Source: Verrucomicrobiales bacterium
Lineage (GTDB): Bacteria; Verrucomicrobiota; Verrucomicrobiia; Limisphaerales; CAIMTB01
Direction: 5' to 3'
Length of the DNA: 64,000 bases
Assembly (NCBI GenBank): GCA_016795425.1
Contig: JAEUHG010000184.1
Location: 1 to 64,000 of the forward strand
Part shown: positions 56,834-64,000 of the stretch, piece after piece
Layout: the number at the start of each line of letters is the position of its first letter
How positions within the stretch are numbered: the first letter of the stretch is position 1
Program-made: the position numbers and the translations under genes
The notes under the pieces: model-generated
What the model saw: the letters and a program-made list of their open reading frames with translations, nothing else
Database searches by the model: none
What the model was told of the DNA's origin: nothing

Positions 56834-58387
56834 ATGCCCATCGCCCAAGCCTTAGTCGACGAACTCAAGAAACGCCGCGAAACCGCACGTGCCGGCGCCG
56901 GACTCGACAAGCTCGAAGCCCGCCGAAAGAAAGGCGTGATGACGGCCCGCGACCGGATCGCGGAGTTGTTTGTGCCGGGGACCTTTCAGGAATGGGGCAT
57001 GCATGCCGATCACGACTGCCATCATTTCGGTTTGGAGAAGAAGTCGCTGCCCTGCGATGCCGTCGTCACCGGCGTAGGAACCGCCGACGGCCGGGTCGTG
57101 GCCTCATTCAGCCAGGACTTCACCGTCGCGGGGGGGTCGCTCGGCCGCGTGCACGCCAAGAAGATCTGCGACCTGATGGAGTATGCCCTGAAGGTTGGCT
57201 GCCCGGTGGTGGGCTTCAACGACTCCGGTGGGGCACGCATCCAGGAAGGCGACGATTCCTTGTCCGGCTATGGGCAGGTGTTCTTCCGCAACGTGCTGCT
57301 GTCGGGTGTGGTTCCGCAAATTGCCATCATATCCGGCCCGTGCGCGGGCGGCGCGGCGTATTCACCGGCGCTGATGGACTTCATCATCATGGTGAAGGGG
57401 ACGTCGAACATGTTCATCTGCGGGCCCGAGGTGATTCAGGCCGCGACCGGGCAGAAGTGCACGATGGACGACATCGGCAGCCCCGCCGCGCACGCCTCGG
57501 TCAGCGGCAACATCCATTTCGTGGCGGAGAATGACGCGCATGCGGTGCAGATCACCCGCAAACTGCTGTCCTTCCTTCCTTCCAACAACGTGATGGATCC
57601 GCCGCACCATCCGACTCCCCAGGTCGACCTCAGCGTGGACCCGGGCATGAACGATCTGGTGCCGGCCACGAACAAGGATCCGCTCGACATGTACCAGGTG
57701 ATCGCGCGGTTGGTGGATAACGCCGACTTCCTCGAGGTCCAGCGGGAATGGGCGCGGAACATCGTCGTGGGATTCGCCCGCATCCAGGGAATTGTGGTTG
57801 GGATTATTGCCAATCAACCGGCGGTCAAGGCGGGCACCCTCGACATCGACGCGTCCGACAAGTCCGCGCGCTTCATCCGATTCTGCAACGTGTTCAACAT
57901 CCCCATCGTGAACCTCGTGGATGTGCCGGGATTCCTTCCCGGAGTTCAGCAGGAGCGCGGCGGCATCATCCGGCATGGGGCGAAGATGCTTTTCGCCTAC
58001 GCGGCGGCGACGGTCCCGAAGATCACGGTCATCGTGCGCAAGGCTTATGGCGGCGCGTACCTCGCCATGTGCAGTGCCGACATGGGGGCCGATGTGGTGC
58101 TCGCCTGGCCCACCGCGGAAATTGCGGTGATGGGTGCCGAAGGAGCGGTCAAGATCCTCTACAAACGCGAGATCACGGCGGCGTCCGATCCGAAGAAGAA
58201 GGAGGCCGAACTGGTGAACGAGTACCGCGAGCGATTCTGCTCGCCCTACGAGGCGGCTGCCAAATCGATGATCACCGATGTCATTGAGCCGTCCGAGACC
58301 CGCGCAGCGGTTGCCATGGCGCTCCGGAACACACTGACCAAGCGCGAAACGCGGCCGCCGAAGAAGCACGGAACCATCCCGCTGTAA
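56834..58387 (+). CDS. Acyl-CoA carboxyltransferase, methylmalonyl-CoA transcarboxylase 12S / propionyl-CoA carboxylase beta type
   Basis: A 517-residue crotonase-fold carboxyltransferase that moves CO2 between methylmalonyl-CoA and biotin. It contains both halves: an N-terminal acyl-CoA site ('FSQDFTVAGGSLGRVHAKKI', 'FNDSGGARIQEGDDSLSGYG', 'SGPCAGGAAYSPALMDF') and a C-terminal biotin site ('NLVDVPGFLPGVQQERGGII', 'VIVRKAYGGAYLAMC'). A biotin carboxylase gene (accC/pccA) is absent from the operon, while a 5S-type partner is present, so I favour the 12S subunit of transcarboxylase. A decarboxylase alpha subunit of the sodium-pump type is the alternative. Confidence 0.9.
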   Translation: MPIAQALVDELKKRRETARAGAGLDKLEARRKKGVMTARDRIAELFVPGTFQEWGMHADHDCHHFGLEKKSLPCDAVVTGVGTADGRVVASFSQDFTVAGGSLGRVHAKKICDLMEYALKVGCPVVGFNDSGGARIQEGDDSLSGYGQVFFRNVLLSGVVPQIAIISGPCAGGAAYSPALMDFIIMVKGTSNMFICGPEVIQAATGQKCTMDDIGSPAAHASVSGNIHFVAENDAHAVQITRKLLSFLPSNNVMDPPHHPTPQVDLSVDPGMNDLVPATNKDPLDMYQVIARLVDNADFLEVQREWARNIVVGFARIQGIVVGIIANQPAVKAGTLDIDASDKSARFIRFCNVFNIPIVNLVDVPGFLPGVQQERGGIIRHGAKMLFAYAAATVPKITVIVRKAYGGAYLAMCSADMGADVVLAWPTAEIAVMGAEGAVKILYKREITAASDPKKKEAELVNEYRERFCSPYEAAAKSMITDVIEPSETRAAVAMALRNTLTKRETRPPKKHGTIPL

Positions 58388-58416
58388 GGCATGCACCGCC
58401 CTAAAACTTCATTCCC

Positions 58417-58806
58417 GTGAATTCCACCGAGACCAAAACCCCGGCCAGCGCGCCGGACCCACTGTCGGCCGCGGAGGCTCACCTGGGTCGGGCCCTGGCG
58501 CTGTTGCATCGGGTGATCCCCCGACTGGATGACCCGAATCGTGCCGAGGCGGTTCAGTCGACCCTGGACCACGCGCTGCAGGAAATCACTGCGGCGCGCG
58601 CGGCGCATGACCGCACGGTCATGTCGCTGCGCCCGGCACCGGTCGAAGGCGAGGTGCTGGCTCTGATCGCCGCCGCGGTTGCGGTGGTGCTGGGGCGCCC
58701 GCATCGCCTGCTGGATGTCCAGAAAGCCGCGCCCGCCGTCACCTGGGTGAATGCCTGGGCCATCGAAGGCCGGTTCCAACACTACTCGTCGCACAAAGTC
58801 CGCTAA
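58417..58806 (+). CDS. Small conserved protein between carboxyltransferase and biotin carrier
   Basis: A 129-residue protein from GTG 58417. The N-terminal 80 residues are a helical, uncharged-to-acidic segment ('EAHLGRALALLHRVIPRLDD'). The C-terminus has 'EGEVLALIAAAVAVVLGRPH', then 'VNAWAIEGRFQHYSSHKVR'. This layout, a hydrophobic 'IAAAVA' helix followed by W..GR..H, resembles small subunits that sit in sodium-pump decarboxylase or acyl-CoA carboxylase operons and may hold the complex together. The similarity is seen by eye only. Its position, 29 bp after the 12S gene and 14 bp before the carrier, supports a role in the same enzyme. Confidence 0.65.
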   Translation: MNSTETKTPASAPDPLSAAEAHLGRALALLHRVIPRLDDPNRAEAVQSTLDHALQEITAARAAHDRTVMSLRPAPVEGEVLALIAAAVAVVLGRPHRLLDVQKAAPAVTWVNAWAIEGRFQHYSSHKVR

Positions 58807-58820
58807 GCATTCCCGCCCTC

Positions 58821-59222
58821 ATGATCAAGAAATTGCGTGTCACAGTGGATGGAAAATCCTACGACGTTACCGTCGAGCTGGACGATGAGTCCGCCGCAGC
58901 GGCGGCGCCTTCGGCTCCGCCGATTCTCGCCCCGGTAACGATGGCTTCGGCGGCTCCCGTCGTTTCCGCCCCGCCTCCCCCGACATCGTCCGGTGGTGCC
59001 GCGAGTGCGCCCGGGGATGTGCCAAGCCCGTTGGCAGGGCGCGTCACAGCGATCAACGTCACCGCCGGCCAAGCGGTCAAGGAAGGGGATCATCTGTTGA
59101 CCCTCGAGGCGATGAAGATGAACACCTTCGTCATGGCCCCGCGCGCCGGCAAAGTGCGCGAAGTCAAGGTCGCGGTCGGCACGGCTGTCGAGGAAGGCCA
59201 AGGACTGGTATCGCTGGAGTGA
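58821..59222 (+). CDS. Biotin carboxyl carrier protein, transcarboxylase 1.3S-like
   Basis: A 133-residue carrier that shuttles carboxyl groups between the 12S and 5S active sites. The N-terminal strand 'KKLRVTVDGKSYDVTVELDD' leads into an Ala/Pro swivel linker (about 28-68), then the biotinyl barrel ('SPLAGRVTAINVTAGQAVKE') with the biotinylated Lys99 in 'EAMKMN', 34 residues from the C-terminus as is usual. The gene is followed by biotin ligase, its modifying enzyme. Confidence 0.93.
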   Translation: MIKKLRVTVDGKSYDVTVELDDESAAAAAPSAPPILAPVTMASAAPVVSAPPPPTSSGGAASAPGDVPSPLAGRVTAINVTAGQAVKEGDHLLTLEAMKMNTFVMAPRAGKVREVKVAVGTAVEEGQGLVSLE

Positions 59223-59232
59223 TGGTCGCGCC

Positions 59233-60021
59233 ATGACCGCCGCGCACGCATCGACCTCGGCCCGGCTTTCCCCTCCGTCCCACGACGGGTGGCCGGGGTG
59301 GACGATGATCGAACGGTCGACGGTGGCCTCAACCAATGACGAGGCCAGCTCTCTGCCGGCGTGGAGCTCGGTGCGAGCCGACCGTCAGACCGCCGGTCGG
59401 GGTCGCTACCAGCGGTCCTGGGTTTCGGACGCCGGCGGCCTGTGGTTGTCGGCGGTCGTCCCGGTGGGACCGCCGGATCAAGGTTGGCCGGCCCTTCCGT
59501 TGGGAGTGGGGGCGGTGCTCTGCGAGACCTTTGCGCGCCTGGGGGCGCGCGGGCTTCATCTGCGCTGGCCGAACGACGTCATGGCGGGGGAGGCGAAGCT
59601 GGCGGGCATTCTGATCGACCAATTTCGTCCCGGTTTGGCGGTCGTGGGCCTGGGGGTGAATGTGCGCAACGAGCCGGAGGGCGTTGATCCCGGATTGCGT
59701 GGGGCAGTGGTGCGCCTGGCGGACCTCGTGGATCCGGTGCCGGGACTGACAGAACTGGCAGGGCTTTTGCTGCGCGGACTGCGTGGACTCGTGGACGAGA
59801 TGCACGCCTCCGGTTTCGCGTCCCAGGTGCCGCGGGTCAACCGATGGTGGGAGACGGATATTTTGTTGGAGGTGGAAACGGCCAGCGAACTGGTGGAAGC
59901 GGTTTTTGCGGGAGTCGATTCCACGGGCCGGCTACAATTGCACCCGTTGACGGGCGGTACGTTGGAGTTGGAGGCCCATCAAGTTCAACGATTGCGCGAA
60001 TTGAAGAGAGGAAAAAGATGA
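59233..60021 (+). CDS. birA: Biotin--[carboxyl carrier protein] ligase
   Basis: Attaches biotin to the carrier encoded 11 bp upstream. The 262-residue protein has 'STVASTNDEAS', the biotinyl-AMP loop 'RQTAGRGRYQRSWVSDAGG', the catalytic Lys region 'LRWPNDVMAGEAKLAGILID' and a short C-terminal SH3-like part. The DNA-binding domain of bifunctional BirA is missing, so it is a class I ligase without a repressor role. Its stop overlaps the next start as ATGA. Confidence 0.94.
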   Translation: MTAAHASTSARLSPPSHDGWPGWTMIERSTVASTNDEASSLPAWSSVRADRQTAGRGRYQRSWVSDAGGLWLSAVVPVGPPDQGWPALPLGVGAVLCETFARLGARGLHLRWPNDVMAGEAKLAGILIDQFRPGLAVVGLGVNVRNEPEGVDPGLRGAVVRLADLVDPVPGLTELAGLLLRGLRGLVDEMHASGFASQVPRVNRWWETDILLEVETASELVEAVFAGVDSTGRLQLHPLTGGTLELEAHQVQRLRELKRGKR

Positions 60022-61517
60022 CCAGGAAGGATCTGCCCAAGCTGACAGCGGAAGAGGCGGTTCAGGCCATTCAGCACCAAAATACGGTGGCGTTCAGCGG
60101 CTTCACGCCCGCGGGAACCCCCAAGGCGGTGCCGCGTGCCCTGGCGGCCCGGGCGGTTGCCGAGCACAGCGCCGGCCGGGAATTCAAAATCAACGTCATC
60201 ACCGGCGCGTCCACCGGACCGTCCGTAGATGGTGCACTGGCCAAAGCCCACGCCATCGGTTTCCGCACGCCGTACCAGTCGGATCCCGATCTGCGCAAGA
60301 GCATCAACGAGGGGGAGACGCGCTTCTTCGACATGCATTTGTCGCGTCTTCCCCAGGATGTGCGCTACGGATTTCTCGGTCCGGTGCAATGCGCCATCAT
60401 CGAGGCGTGTGACGTGACCTCCTACGGGGAGATCGTCCTGACATCGTCCGTCGGCGCCGCCCCTACCTTCTGCAACAAGGCCGAGAAGATCATCGTCGAG
60501 TTGAACCGGTACCACCCGCAGTTCCTGCGCGGGGCGCACGACATTTACGAGCCGTTCGATCCTCCTTTGCGGAGCGACATTCCTGTTTTCGAACCGTCGG
60601 ATCGCATCGGCAAACCGACCATTACGGTGGATCCCTCGAAAATCCTGGGTGTGGTGGAAAACAATCAACCCGATGAGACGGGTGGTTTCCGCGACTTGGA
60701 CGAGACCACGATGCGGATCGGGCAGCATGTGGCGGATTTTCTGGCGGCGGAGATCCGTCGCGGCCTGATTCCTCCCAGCTTCCTGCCGATCCAGTCGGGC
60801 GTCGGCGAAACCGCGAACGCCGTTCTCATGGCCATGGGGCAACACAAGGATATTCCGCCCTTCCAGATGTGGACGGAGGTCATCCAGGACGCCGTCATCG
60901 CGCTGATGCAACAGGAGAAAGTGACGTTCGCCAGCGGATGTTCGCTCACCGTTCCTCCCACCACCTTGCAGGGCATCTACAAGGACTGGGAGTTTTACCG
61001 AACCCGATTGACGTTGCGTCCGCAGGAAATCACCAACAACCCGGAGATCGTGCGCCGCCTCGGGGTTATTTCAGTCAACACCGCGATCGAGGTCGATCTC
61101 AGCGGGAACGTCAACAGCACCCACATCCTGGGGCGAAACATCATGAATGGCATCGGCGGATCGGCTGATTTCGCCCGCAATGCCTTCCTTTCGATGTTTA
61201 TTTGTCCGTCCACAACAAAGGGTGGGAAGATCTCCACCATCGTGCCCTTGGTGAGCCACCTCGATAGCAGCGAACATTCGGTCAGTGTCATCGTGACGGA
61301 TCAGGGCGTGGCGGATCTGCGTGGCAAGTCCCCCTGCGAACGTGCGCGGACGATGATCCGCAACTGCGCCCATCCGGATTACCGGGCGCAGCTGGAAGAT
61401 TACCTCGCGATGTCGGGTCGCACCCATACACCGCAGTCGCTGACGGCGGCCTTCGCGATGCACGCCAAGTTTGCCGCTGATGGCGACATGCGCGGCGTTC
61501 AGTGGCGCCAGCGCTGA
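60018..61517 (+). CDS. Class I CoA transferase, propionyl-CoA:succinate / acetyl-CoA hydrolase family
   Basis: A 499-residue enzyme that moves CoA between acids through a glutamyl-CoA intermediate. ATG 60018 is preceded by GAGAGGAAAAAG, a good ribosome site, and overlaps the birA stop. Family segments are 'SGFTPAGTPKAVPRALAARA', 'QSGVGETANAVLMAMGQHKD', 'MWTEVIQDAVIALMQ' with Glu287 as the likely catalytic residue by position against AarC, and 'GGKISTIVPLVSHLD'. In a methylmalonyl-CoA operon the best role is propionyl-CoA + succinate to propionate + succinyl-CoA, as for E. coli ScpC. An acetate-succinate specificity cannot be excluded. Confidence 0.9.
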   Translation: MTRKDLPKLTAEEAVQAIQHQNTVAFSGFTPAGTPKAVPRALAARAVAEHSAGREFKINVITGASTGPSVDGALAKAHAIGFRTPYQSDPDLRKSINEGETRFFDMHLSRLPQDVRYGFLGPVQCAIIEACDVTSYGEIVLTSSVGAAPTFCNKAEKIIVELNRYHPQFLRGAHDIYEPFDPPLRSDIPVFEPSDRIGKPTITVDPSKILGVVENNQPDETGGFRDLDETTMRIGQHVADFLAAEIRRGLIPPSFLPIQSGVGETANAVLMAMGQHKDIPPFQMWTEVIQDAVIALMQQEKVTFASGCSLTVPPTTLQGIYKDWEFYRTRLTLRPQEITNNPEIVRRLGVISVNTAIEVDLSGNVNSTHILGRNIMNGIGGSADFARNAFLSMFICPSTTKGGKISTIVPLVSHLDSSEHSVSVIVTDQGVADLRGKSPCERARTMIRNCAHPDYRAQLEDYLAMSGRTHTPQSLTAAFAMHAKFAADGDMRGVQWRQR

Positions 61518-61605
61518 GGAAACCGACTGGTCGCATGCCTGACGGCCCTGTTCTGTTCCGTGCAGGAACGGGGCCGGGCCGGGCCGGGTCGGTGCCGGTG
61601 CCGAT

Positions 61606-62013
61606 TCAATCGCCGTCGAGCAGTTCCTGAATCGCCTTGAGAAGTTCCGCCTCGGAGAACGGCTTCGCCAAGGTGCGTGAGGCACCGAGTGCGGACGCCA
61701 GCTTCAGGTAGTCCTGGGCGCGAACACGCCCGCCGCCGGACATGGCAATAATGCGAAGTCTGGGTTGCATGCGGCGGAGTTCGAGGATGGTTTCGAGTCC
61801 TTCCTTCTCTGGCATGATCAGGTCGGTGACCACAATGTCCGCAGGTCTCGCCTTATGGGCGGCCAGCGCCTCGACCCCGTTGCGGGCTTCCACCACATCA
61901 AAGCCGGAGCGGGCGAGCAGGCGGTGAAGGACCGTGCGGATCGCGTCGTTATCGTCGACCAGAAGGATGCGAGGCGGTTTGGCCGCCGAGGGTTCCGGGT
62001 CGCTCATAGGCAC
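61606..62013 (-). CDS. Single-domain response regulator
   Basis: A 135-residue CheY-like receiver with no output domain. Acidic pocket 'ILLVDDNDAIR', phosphorylated Asp64 in 'VVTDLIMPEKEG', the switch Ser in 'IIAMSGGGR' and Lys in 'LAKPFSEAELL' are all present. ATG 62007 would shorten it by two residues. It converges with the CoA transferase and no histidine kinase is adjacent. It could serve chemotaxis, a phosphorelay, or the MCP at 14 kb. Confidence 0.92.
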   Translation of the reverse strand: MPMSDPEPSAAKPPRILLVDDNDAIRTVLHRLLARSGFDVVEARNGVEALAAHKARPADIVVTDLIMPEKEGLETILELRRMQPRLRIIAMSGGGRVRAQDYLKLASALGASRTLAKPFSEAELLKAIQELLDGD

Positions 62014-62270
62014 TCTGCCTCCTGCCGGCGACGAATGATCCGTCCCCAGCCCAATCCGGGTACAACGCTGCCGAACACTGCGGATGACCAGTGTGCCCGC
62101 GGCGATTGGTAGGAGCCGTCCATCGCAAGGGCAGTCTCAGGTGGCGGCCTCCGCGACGTCAACATCTCGGGTGTCAAATGGCGAACGGGGGAAGAGGAAC
62201 GAATTCGATGACAGGCCTTGCCGATTGGCGGGATTGGGTTATGGATGCGCCCGGAAAAGTACGGATACGT

Positions 62271-63563
62271 ATGAATTCGAGCCACACATATGATGCCCTG
62301 GTGATCGGGGCCGGTCCCGCAGGGACTGCGACCGCCTCGATCCTTGCGGAGCAGGGGCACCGGGTGCTGGTCTTGGAGCGGGATCGATTTCCGCGCTATC
62401 ACATCGGGGAATCCCTGATTCCCTTCACCAACGTGCCCCTTCGCCGTTTGGGTCTCATCGAGAAGATGCAGCAATCGGAGTTTGTCCGGAAGTTCAGCGT
62501 TCAATTCGTCCAACCCAACGGCAAAGCCTCCCAGCCGTTCTATTTTTTTACAAGGTACGGCGCCGAGGTCGCGCAGACCTGGCAAGTGGTGCGTTCGGAA
62601 TTTGACCAACTTTTGGTGGATCACGCGCGATCACGCGGAGCGGACGTGCGCGAGGGTGTCGAGGTGCTGGGCCTGGTCCGGGAGGGCGACCGGGTTGTCG
62701 GGGTCCGGGCGAGGTCCTCGGAAACGGCCACCGGCGAGGTGGAGTTTCGCGCCCCCATCACCGTCGATTGCACGGGCAAGGAAGCGTTTACGGCGGTGCG
62801 GAACGGGTGGCGGATGAAGGATCCCAAACTGAACAAAGTCGCCGTGTGGACCTATTACCGGGGGGCCTTGCGGGACGACGGCATTGATGCCGGGGCCACG
62901 ACGGTGGCGTTTGTCCCGGAGAAAGGCTGGTTTTGGTACATTCCCCAGCACCAGGACCGGGTGAGCGTGGGGGTGGTCGCCGAAGGGAAATATTTGACGC
63001 GCGGCGGTGTGCGGGATCCCAAGGCAATTTTTGAGCGGGAGATTCGCGAGAACAAGTGGATCGAAGCCCATCTGGCCCCGGGGCAGCAGGAAGGCCAGCA
63101 TTTCCTGACGGCGGAGTACTCGTTCCATTCACGGCACTGTGGGTGCGAGGGCTTGCTGCTGGCCGGGGACGCCTTCTGCTTTCTCGACCCGGTCTTTTCC
63201 TCCGGACTGATGTTGGCGCTCAAGAGCGGGGTCGCCGCGGGCGAAGCCATCCACGAGGCCCTGGTGGATCGTGATTTTTCGCCGGATCGGTTCCAGCCGT
63301 ATGCGCGGCTGATCCGGGAAGGTGTCGAAAACATGCGCAAACTCGTCTACGCGTTCTACGAGGAGGATTTCTCGTTCAAGCAGGTGATCGATCGAGATCC
63401 GGCATTGGCGGCGGACATCACGGATTGCCTCAGCGGTGATGTGAACAAGGACTTTTCCCGTCTGTGGACGGCCATTGGCGAGTTCGTGGACGTGCCATCG
63501 ACGCTGCCGGTCGGTGATCCCTGGACGGCGTCGAGGACGGCTGCGACCGGAGTCGCCGCATGA
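62271..63563 (+). CDS. FAD-dependent oxidoreductase, tryptophan-halogenase-like / geranylgeranyl-reductase-like
   Basis: A 430-residue flavoprotein. It has the FAD motif 'ALVIGAGPAGTATASILAEQ' at the N-terminus, 'FPRYHIGESLIP', the halogenase signature WxWxIP as 'WFWYIP' (220-225), and the second FAD block 'GLLLAGDAFCFLDPVFSSGL'. The family holds true flavin-dependent halogenases and related reductases or hydroxylases. A halogenase also needs a Lys near residue 80 whose place I cannot fix by eye. ATG 62271 puts the FAD motif 10 residues in; earlier in-frame starts lack domain content. It is followed 110 bp later by a ferredoxin gene, a possible electron donor. Confidence 0.85.
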   Translation: MNSSHTYDALVIGAGPAGTATASILAEQGHRVLVLERDRFPRYHIGESLIPFTNVPLRRLGLIEKMQQSEFVRKFSVQFVQPNGKASQPFYFFTRYGAEVAQTWQVVRSEFDQLLVDHARSRGADVREGVEVLGLVREGDRVVGVRARSSETATGEVEFRAPITVDCTGKEAFTAVRNGWRMKDPKLNKVAVWTYYRGALRDDGIDAGATTVAFVPEKGWFWYIPQHQDRVSVGVVAEGKYLTRGGVRDPKAIFEREIRENKWIEAHLAPGQQEGQHFLTAEYSFHSRHCGCEGLLLAGDAFCFLDPVFSSGLMLALKSGVAAGEAIHEALVDRDFSPDRFQPYARLIREGVENMRKLVYAFYEEDFSFKQVIDRDPALAADITDCLSGDVNKDFSRLWTAIGEFVDVPSTLPVGDPWTASRTAATGVAA

Positions 63564-63673
63564 GAATCGAGCCGGTGTCAACGCTGAGGTGGCTCATGGA
63601 TTGGGTTTTGGGGCTTGAATTCGACCTTCAAGGCCATCCAAGTTCGTCCTGCCGTTCGGACCCTTTTTGACCT

Positions 63674-63907
63674 ATGGCTGATATTGCGAATCGATACGCC
63701 GAGAACACGGCCGGCAAGTACTACGTCGACAATCAATGCATCGACTGCGACTTGTGCCGGGAAACCGCTCCCAACAATTTCAAGCGGAATGACGACGGGG
63801 GTTTCTCCTTCGTCTACAAGCAGCCGGAGTCGCCCGAGGAAGAGGCCCAGTGCAAGGAAGCCAAGGAAGGCTGTCCCGTTGAGGCCATCGGCGACGACGG
63901 CGGCTAG
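63674..63907 (+). CDS. Single-cluster 4Fe-4S ferredoxin
   Basis: A 77-residue electron carrier. Ligands are Cys22, Cys25 and Cys28 in 'QCIDCDLC' and Cys67 in 'EGCPVEAIG'. Cys60 is extra, as in other single-cluster ferredoxins where the lost second cluster is replaced by a disulfide. The protein is strongly acidic. A terminator follows, so the unit ends here. It likely serves the flavoprotein upstream or other redox enzymes. Confidence 0.93.
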   Translation: MADIANRYAENTAGKYYVDNQCIDCDLCRETAPNNFKRNDDGGFSFVYKQPESPEEEAQCKEAKEGCPVEAIGDDGG

Positions 63908-63955
63908 GCTAGCAGGGTGACGCCTTGAGCGTTTCCTGGCCGGTTTGGATTTCGA

Positions 63956-63989
63956 GGGCCCCCGTGGTTGGATCCACGGGGGCCTTTTT
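63956..63989 (+). terminator. Rho-independent terminator after the ferredoxin gene
   Basis: A GC-rich stem (63956-63967 with 63974-63984, one bulged C) around loop TTGGAT is followed by TTTTTC. It lies about 49 bp past the ferredoxin stop. Confidence 0.88.
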
Positions 63990-64000
63990 CACGCGGCTTT

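Noticed and set aside
61544..61575. Bidirectional terminator between the CoA transferase and response regulator genes
   Set aside because: GTTCC/GGAAC and GGCCC/GGGCC can pair, but a six-base bulge interrupts the stem and no T-run follows; the GGCCG repeats next to it make chance pairing likely.

Overview
The window is high-GC bacterial DNA with dense coding on both strands. I read it as chromosome of a member of the Verrucomicrobia, most likely of the Pedosphaera/Limisphaera type. The evidence is the gene string prs-rplY-pth-rpsF-ssb-rplI, several Tat-exported Gfo/Idh/MocA oxidoreductases, a PEP-CTERM relic, secreted proteins ending in an 'FFRLMKP'-like tail, and many secreted proteins of unknown function. 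This placement is an inference from gene content; no rRNA or tRNA gene is present to confirm it.

Layout. 1-4.7 kb: the end of a beta-repeat surface protein, a cytochrome P450, a secreted serine hydrolase, a lipoprotein and a tandem universal-stress protein. 4.8-8.7 kb: housekeeping cluster (PRPP synthetase, L25, peptidyl-tRNA hydrolase, S6, SSB, L9) closed by a clear terminator. 8.8-18.1 kb: a two-domain CbiX-like chelatase, a Tat-exported TIM-barrel protein, a secreted protein, an ArsS-type radical SAM protein, a chemoreceptor with a heme-c motif and a two-domain esterase. 18.3-22.6 kb: a leftward three-gene unit with two Gfo/Idh/MocA oxidoreductases and a secreted alpha-helical protein. 22.8-29 kb: a VanX-type dipeptidase, a secreted PPP phosphatase, transaldolase, a GNAT protein and a flippase-like/glycosyltransferase fusion. 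29.0-40.4 kb: one 3802-residue secreted protein made of PA14, CBM6-like, nine SdrD-B-like, CSLREA, beta-helix and Ig-like modules. 40.8-48.7 kb: a secreted hypothetical protein, a broken PEP-CTERM gene, and a leftward unit with a HEAT-repeat protein, a Gfo/Idh/MocA oxidoreductase, an Agl23-like membrane protein and a discoidin-like protein.

49.3-61.5 kb is the most coherent system: carboxyltransferase 5S-like subunit, methylmalonyl-CoA mutase small and large subunits, MeaB, methylmalonyl-CoA epimerase, 12S-like carboxyltransferase, a small unknown protein, a biotin carrier, biotin ligase and a propionyl-CoA:succinate-type CoA transferase. No biotin carboxylase and no sodium-pump beta subunit lies in the run. 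Together the genes encode a nearly self-contained Wood-Werkman cycle that interconverts pyruvate/succinate and oxaloacetate/propionate. Stop-start overlaps (mutA/mutB, birA/CoA transferase) support one transcript.

61.6-64 kb: a response regulator, a halogenase-like flavoprotein and a single-cluster ferredoxin with a terminator at the window edge.

Features that gene calls alone would miss: an 18-bp minisatellite inside a Tat signal peptide that multiplies the arginine pair, a PEP-CTERM gene with an in-frame TGA, two strong inverted repeats, and two related G-run elements upstream of genes.
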